A stretch of 64,000 nucleotides of DNA from Yersinia massiliensis CCUG 53443 (GTDB lineage Bacteria; Pseudomonadota; Gammaproteobacteria; Enterobacterales; Enterobacteriaceae). How positions within the stretch are numbered: the first letter of the stretch is position 1; each line of letters begins with the position of its first letter. The stretch lies in the NCBI RefSeq assembly GCF_000312485.1, contig NZ_HE997643.1, positions 1,168,806 through 1,232,805 of the forward strand, written 5' to 3'. The position numbers were made by a program, and so were the translations under genes. A model generated the notes under the pieces. The model was not told the DNA's origin, ran no database searches, and saw only the letters and a program-made list of their open reading frames with translations. Shown one piece after another: positions 60,763 through 64,000 of the stretch.

Positions 60763-63357
60763 ATGAAGCCCATAAAAACATCAGTAGTGCAGGAAGCTTC
60801 GCAGTCTGAATACAATGACAACGACGCGCTATTAAGCGCGCTAGACAGTTCATTAGCCATTATTGAGTTTGACCTTTCCAGCCGTATTATTGCGGTTAAC
60901 CAAAACTATCTTGATTATTTTGGCTATGAACGTAATGAAGTAATTGGTCAGTATCATTTGATGTTTTGCCATCCCAATTACGCCACCAGCGAAGAATACC
61001 AAATGCTAAAAAAATGTTTGCTGGCGGGGGAATCTCTGGAAGGTCACTTTGAACGATTACACAAAGACGGTTCAACTGTCTGGTTAGCCGCGATTTATCA
61101 GCCTGTCCCCGGCCCCGACGGTACCGTGACTCGGATGGTGAAAATTGCCAAAGACATCACTTTTTTAATTGAACAACAAAAAGCGACACAAGAGTGGGTA
61201 CAACTCTTAACACAATTAACTGATCGTAGTGACAGTGCGATGTTTATCGCAGCGAATAGTGAGTTTGGGCAGCGTGCCGTTTATATCAATCAGGGCTTTA
61301 CCAAACTTTTCGGTTATACCCCAGAACAGGCACTGGGGCAGAACATGGTCGATTTACTGCAAAGCGAGCATCCCGAGCAGCTCGTTATGATGGATTCAAC
61401 TTCTCCTGAAGCACAACAGCAATTGCTGCCTCAAGAGCTTTTCTATAGCAAAGATCGCCAACCTCATTGGTGTTCAGCGGTAATCAACTCGTTAGTCGAT
61501 GAGCAAGGTAAGTCGAATTATAGTATTGGTGTACTTACCGATATCACCCTGACAAAAATGTATGAAGTACTGCAATATAAAGTGCTCGAGGCGTTGGTTC
61601 GAGAACGTCCACTCGATGAAGTGATGGCGTTGCTGTGCCATGAAGTGGAGCGCATTGCGCCAGAGGTCACCGCGAGTATTTTACAAGCTAGCAGTCAGAA
61701 TTACCTTAGCCACCTTGCCGCCCCAAGTTTACCGTTGATATACACTGCCGCACTTTCATGTGTGCCCATTGGCCCGATCGCCGGTTCATGCGGAACCGCT
61801 GCATTTCGAAAAATACCGGTTGAAGTGCAGGATATTGCCACCGACCCCTTATGGGAGAACTATCGTCACCTGATTTTACCTCATGGGTTTTTGGCATGTT
61901 GGTCAACGCCTATCCTGTCTAGCCAAGGGCAAGTGCTGGGGACTTTTGCTTTTTACTACAAAGAAAAGCGTGGCCCCAGTGAGTTTCACTGCCAATTAGT
62001 CAAACTCATTACGAGTTTGTGCTCTCTGGCGATGGAACGGGAACAATCACGTAAGCAAATTCAACATTTAGCGTTCTATGATTCATTGACTGGCCTGCCA
62101 AATCGTAGCCAATTTATGGCTTATGCTAAGCAAGCTATCGCACTGGCTGGGGAGATTGGTCACAAACTTGCCGTCGTGGTGATTAATCTCGATCGCTTCA
62201 AACAAGTTAATGATTCACTTGGCCAAGCCGCAGGTGATGAGCTGCTCGCCTCGGTTGCCCAACGCTTACGCAACGATCTGTCCAGAGGTGACATTATCGG
62301 CCGCTTGTCTGGTGATGAATTTATTATTATTTTGGCGCCTTGCACGATGCAGCAAGCAACCGTTACCGTTGAAAAAGTACTCAGCCTGCTCTCTCAACCC
62401 TGCCAAATCGCTAATGTGAACATCATTCCTTCCGCCAGCATCGGGATCAGTTTGTACCCTGAAAATGGCCTGGATATGGATACATTGATGAATCATGCTG
62501 ATATCGCCCTGCATAAAGCGAAAAATATGGGCCGCGGGCATTTCAATTTCTTCAGTGTCGAAATGAATAACCTCAATCAACAACGTCAAGATATGGAAGA
62601 TGCTCTGCGTCATGCCTTCCATATCGGTTCACTTGAGCTGTTTTATCAACCGCAAGTGATGCTGAAAGATGGGCTTCTGTATGGTGTTGAGGCACTGAGC
62701 CGCTGGAATCATCCAATACTGGGGAATATCCCCCCACAGCGTTTTATTCCTATCGCTGAAGAAAGTGGGCTGATCAATGAACTGGCTTTGTGGGTCATTG
62801 AAACCGCCTGTAAACAGTTAGCCGACTGGCGTTTGCGCGGGGTTGATATTCCTTCAGTTTCCGTCAATCTGTCCCCCACCAACTTCTACAATCTTGGCCT
62901 GCCAGACATGATTCTCCATATCTTGCAGCAATATCATTTACCTCCCGAAGATCTCACACTAGAAATCACTGAAGATATTCTGATTGAAAATAATCCGGCA
63001 GTATTCGCCACCATTGAAAAGATTCATCTCTTGGGCGTACGTATTTCGATGGATGATTTCGGCACGGGGTATTCCAGTCTGAGCTATCTGCGCCGCTTAA
63101 ACCTGGATGAAATTAAGCTGGATAAAAGCTTTGTGCATGACCTGGAATATGACGAAACGAGCCGGACCTTGAGCGAAGCCGTGATACGTATTGGCGAGAG
63201 CTTACAGCTGTCCGTGATTGTGGAAGGGGTCGAAAATGAAGCCCAGCGCGCATTGTTGGGCCGACAAGGTTATCTGATTGGTCAGGGGTTCCTTTTCTCT
63301 GAAGCACTACCAGCCGCCAAACTTGAGCACTGGCTAGAACATCGCACGACAAGCTAA
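60763..63357 (+). CDS. PAS-PAS-GAF-GGDEF-EAL cyclic-di-GMP signalling protein
   Basis: 864-residue soluble sensor protein with the domain order of E. coli DosP. PAS 1 (about 20-140) and PAS 2 (about 150-270) are followed by GAF (about 280-420), GGDEF (about 435-595) and EAL (about 620-860). The GGDEF motif reads SGDEF at 516-520, and there is no RxxD inhibitory site at the expected position. The EAL motif is intact at 643-645, with DDFGTG and VVEGVE-type motifs. The EAL half is probably active; the cyclase half is uncertain. No membrane segment is seen. The ATG follows AGGAATTC. Confidence 0.94.
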   Translation: MKPIKTSVVQEASQSEYNDNDALLSALDSSLAIIEFDLSSRIIAVNQNYLDYFGYERNEVIGQYHLMFCHPNYATSEEYQMLKKCLLAGESLEGHFERLHKDGSTVWLAAIYQPVPGPDGTVTRMVKIAKDITFLIEQQKATQEWVQLLTQLTDRSDSAMFIAANSEFGQRAVYINQGFTKLFGYTPEQALGQNMVDLLQSEHPEQLVMMDSTSPEAQQQLLPQELFYSKDRQPHWCSAVINSLVDEQGKSNYSIGVLTDITLTKMYEVLQYKVLEALVRERPLDEVMALLCHEVERIAPEVTASILQASSQNYLSHLAAPSLPLIYTAALSCVPIGPIAGSCGTAAFRKIPVEVQDIATDPLWENYRHLILPHGFLACWSTPILSSQGQVLGTFAFYYKEKRGPSEFHCQLVKLITSLCSLAMEREQSRKQIQHLAFYDSLTGLPNRSQFMAYAKQAIALAGEIGHKLAVVVINLDRFKQVNDSLGQAAGDELLASVAQRLRNDLSRGDIIGRLSGDEFIIILAPCTMQQATVTVEKVLSLLSQPCQIANVNIIPSASIGISLYPENGLDMDTLMNHADIALHKAKNMGRGHFNFFSVEMNNLNQQRQDMEDALRHAFHIGSLELFYQPQVMLKDGLLYGVEALSRWNHPILGNIPPQRFIPIAEESGLINELALWVIETACKQLADWRLRGVDIPSVSVNLSPTNFYNLGLPDMILHILQQYHLPPEDLTLEITEDILIENNPAVFATIEKIHLLGVRISMDDFGTGYSSLSYLRRLNLDEIKLDKSFVHDLEYDETSRTLSEAVIRIGESLQLSVIVEGVENEAQRALLGRQGYLIGQGFLFSEALPAAKLEHWLEHRTTS

Positions 63358-63557
63358 TAGAGCTGCATACTCATCACGCAACAAGTTAGCCGATGAATAA
63401 CAAGCGATAAATTATTAGTTGTAGTAACCTATTCACTTATCTTAAACCTCAAAAAAGTGACATTGTCACCGATTTGAATGGGTTTTATTAACCTTTTTCA
63501 ATTGCCAGCCTATCGTCTATCTGTGCTGCTTTGTCATCTGGATGTTGTTCTGTTGTC

Positions 63558-64000
63558 ATGCAAAAATTCCTATTTCTACTGTTAAGCCTGATTTTACTTG
63601 GCCCTCTGGGCATCGATCTTTACTTACCAACGATTCCTGCCATTGCCGCAGGGTTGAACAGTAGTGAGTCACTGATTCAATCCACTATCGCTTTGTTCAT
63701 TCTAGTGCTTGGTCTTGGCCAACTCATTGCAGGGCCGATGGTCGATAAGTATGGGCGAAAACCTGTCGCCATCATGGGTATCATCCTCTATATGCTAGGT
63801 GCTGCGATGGCCGCGTTGGCAGTCAGCCCGTTCATGTTTGTCACTTCCCGTTTAGTGCAAGGGGTTGCCGTTTGCTGCACAGCCGTCGTGGCATTCAGTG
63901 GTGTTCGTGATCGGCTAAATGGCAACGAGGCCGCACGCGCCTTTGGCTTCCTGAATGGAACATTAAATATCGTCCCAGCCTTAGCACCGCTGTTGGGCGG
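63558..64000 (+). CDS. MFS transporter, Bcr/CflA-like (partial at window end)
   Basis: The first 147 codons of a major facilitator family transporter, running off the window. Four to five hydrophobic helices are visible, with GIDLYLPTIPAIA after helix 1, typical of Bcr/CflA-type drug exporters, and GQLIAGPMVDKYGRKP, the loop between helices 2 and 3. The start MQKFLFLLLSLILLGP has no strong ribosome site. The substrate cannot be judged. Confidence 0.85.
   Translation, partial: MQKFLFLLLSLILLGPLGIDLYLPTIPAIAAGLNSSESLIQSTIALFILVLGLGQLIAGPMVDKYGRKPVAIMGIILYMLGAAMAALAVSPFMFVTSRLVQGVAVCCTAVVAFSGVRDRLNGNEAARAFGFLNGTLNIVPALAPLLG

Overview
The window is a chromosomal segment of an enterobacterium, almost certainly a Yersinia. 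Gene order follows two blocks familiar from Escherichia coli (trp-ompW-yciC-yciB-yciA-tonB-yciI-cls-yciU-opp-ychE-adhE-tdk-hns-rssBA-ychJ-purU-tRNA-Tyr, then xthA-nudG-ynjH-topB-selD-ydjA-sppA-ansA-pncA-yeaC-msrB-gapA-yeaD-mipA-yeaG-yeaH). Yersinia is indicated by the separate trpD (E. coli has a trpGD fusion), by ERIC-type repeats and by protein sequences recalled as close to Y. pestis but not identical. The species cannot be fixed by reading alone. No prophage, complete insertion sequence, CRISPR array or rRNA operon was seen.

Layout. 1-4490: the distal trp operon (trpD, trpC/F, trpB, trpA) with its terminator. 4695-12900: a BON-domain lipoprotein, ompW with an FNR-like box, yciC, a SulP anion transporter placed between yciC and yciB, then yciB, yciA, tonB, yciI, a small unknown gene and an EAL-domain protein. 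12900-16060: a long AT-rich gap holding a cluster of GATC palindromes, the 58-codon gene yciY, cardiolipin synthase and yciU. 16081-24923: the oligopeptide permease operon oppABCDF read leftward, preceded by a second oppA-like gene, then ychE. 25624-37392: adhE, tdk, hns, ugd, rssB, rssA, a GNAT gene broken by one in-frame stop, ychJ and purU.

37479-39828: two identical tRNA-Tyr genes under a stringent-type promoter, separated and followed by rtT-like repeats, then a lone LysR-type regulator in very AT-rich DNA. This is the most accessory-looking part. 39829-57187: housekeeping genes in the xthA-to-yeaH order, with a cluster of ERIC elements between yeaG and yeaH. 57298-64000: a drug/metabolite-type permease with a strongly histidine-rich tail, a divergent LysR/pirin pair, a PAS-PAS-GAF-GGDEF-EAL cyclic-di-GMP protein and the start of a Bcr/CflA-like MFS transporter cut by the window end.

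Functionally the segment covers tryptophan synthesis, envelope and transport functions (TonB, OmpW, Opp, MipA, SulP), fermentation and glycolysis (AdhE, GapA), sigma-S turnover (RssB/RssA), H-NS silencing, DNA repair and topology (XthA, TopB), selenium metabolism (SelD), NAD salvage (PncA) and cyclic-di-GMP signalling. I found no convincing new multi-gene system. The observations most worth checking are small regulatory or structural ones: the GATC array before the EAL gene, two CRP-like sites before ychJ, the tRNA-Tyr repeat locus, the nonsense-broken GNAT gene and the His-tailed permease.
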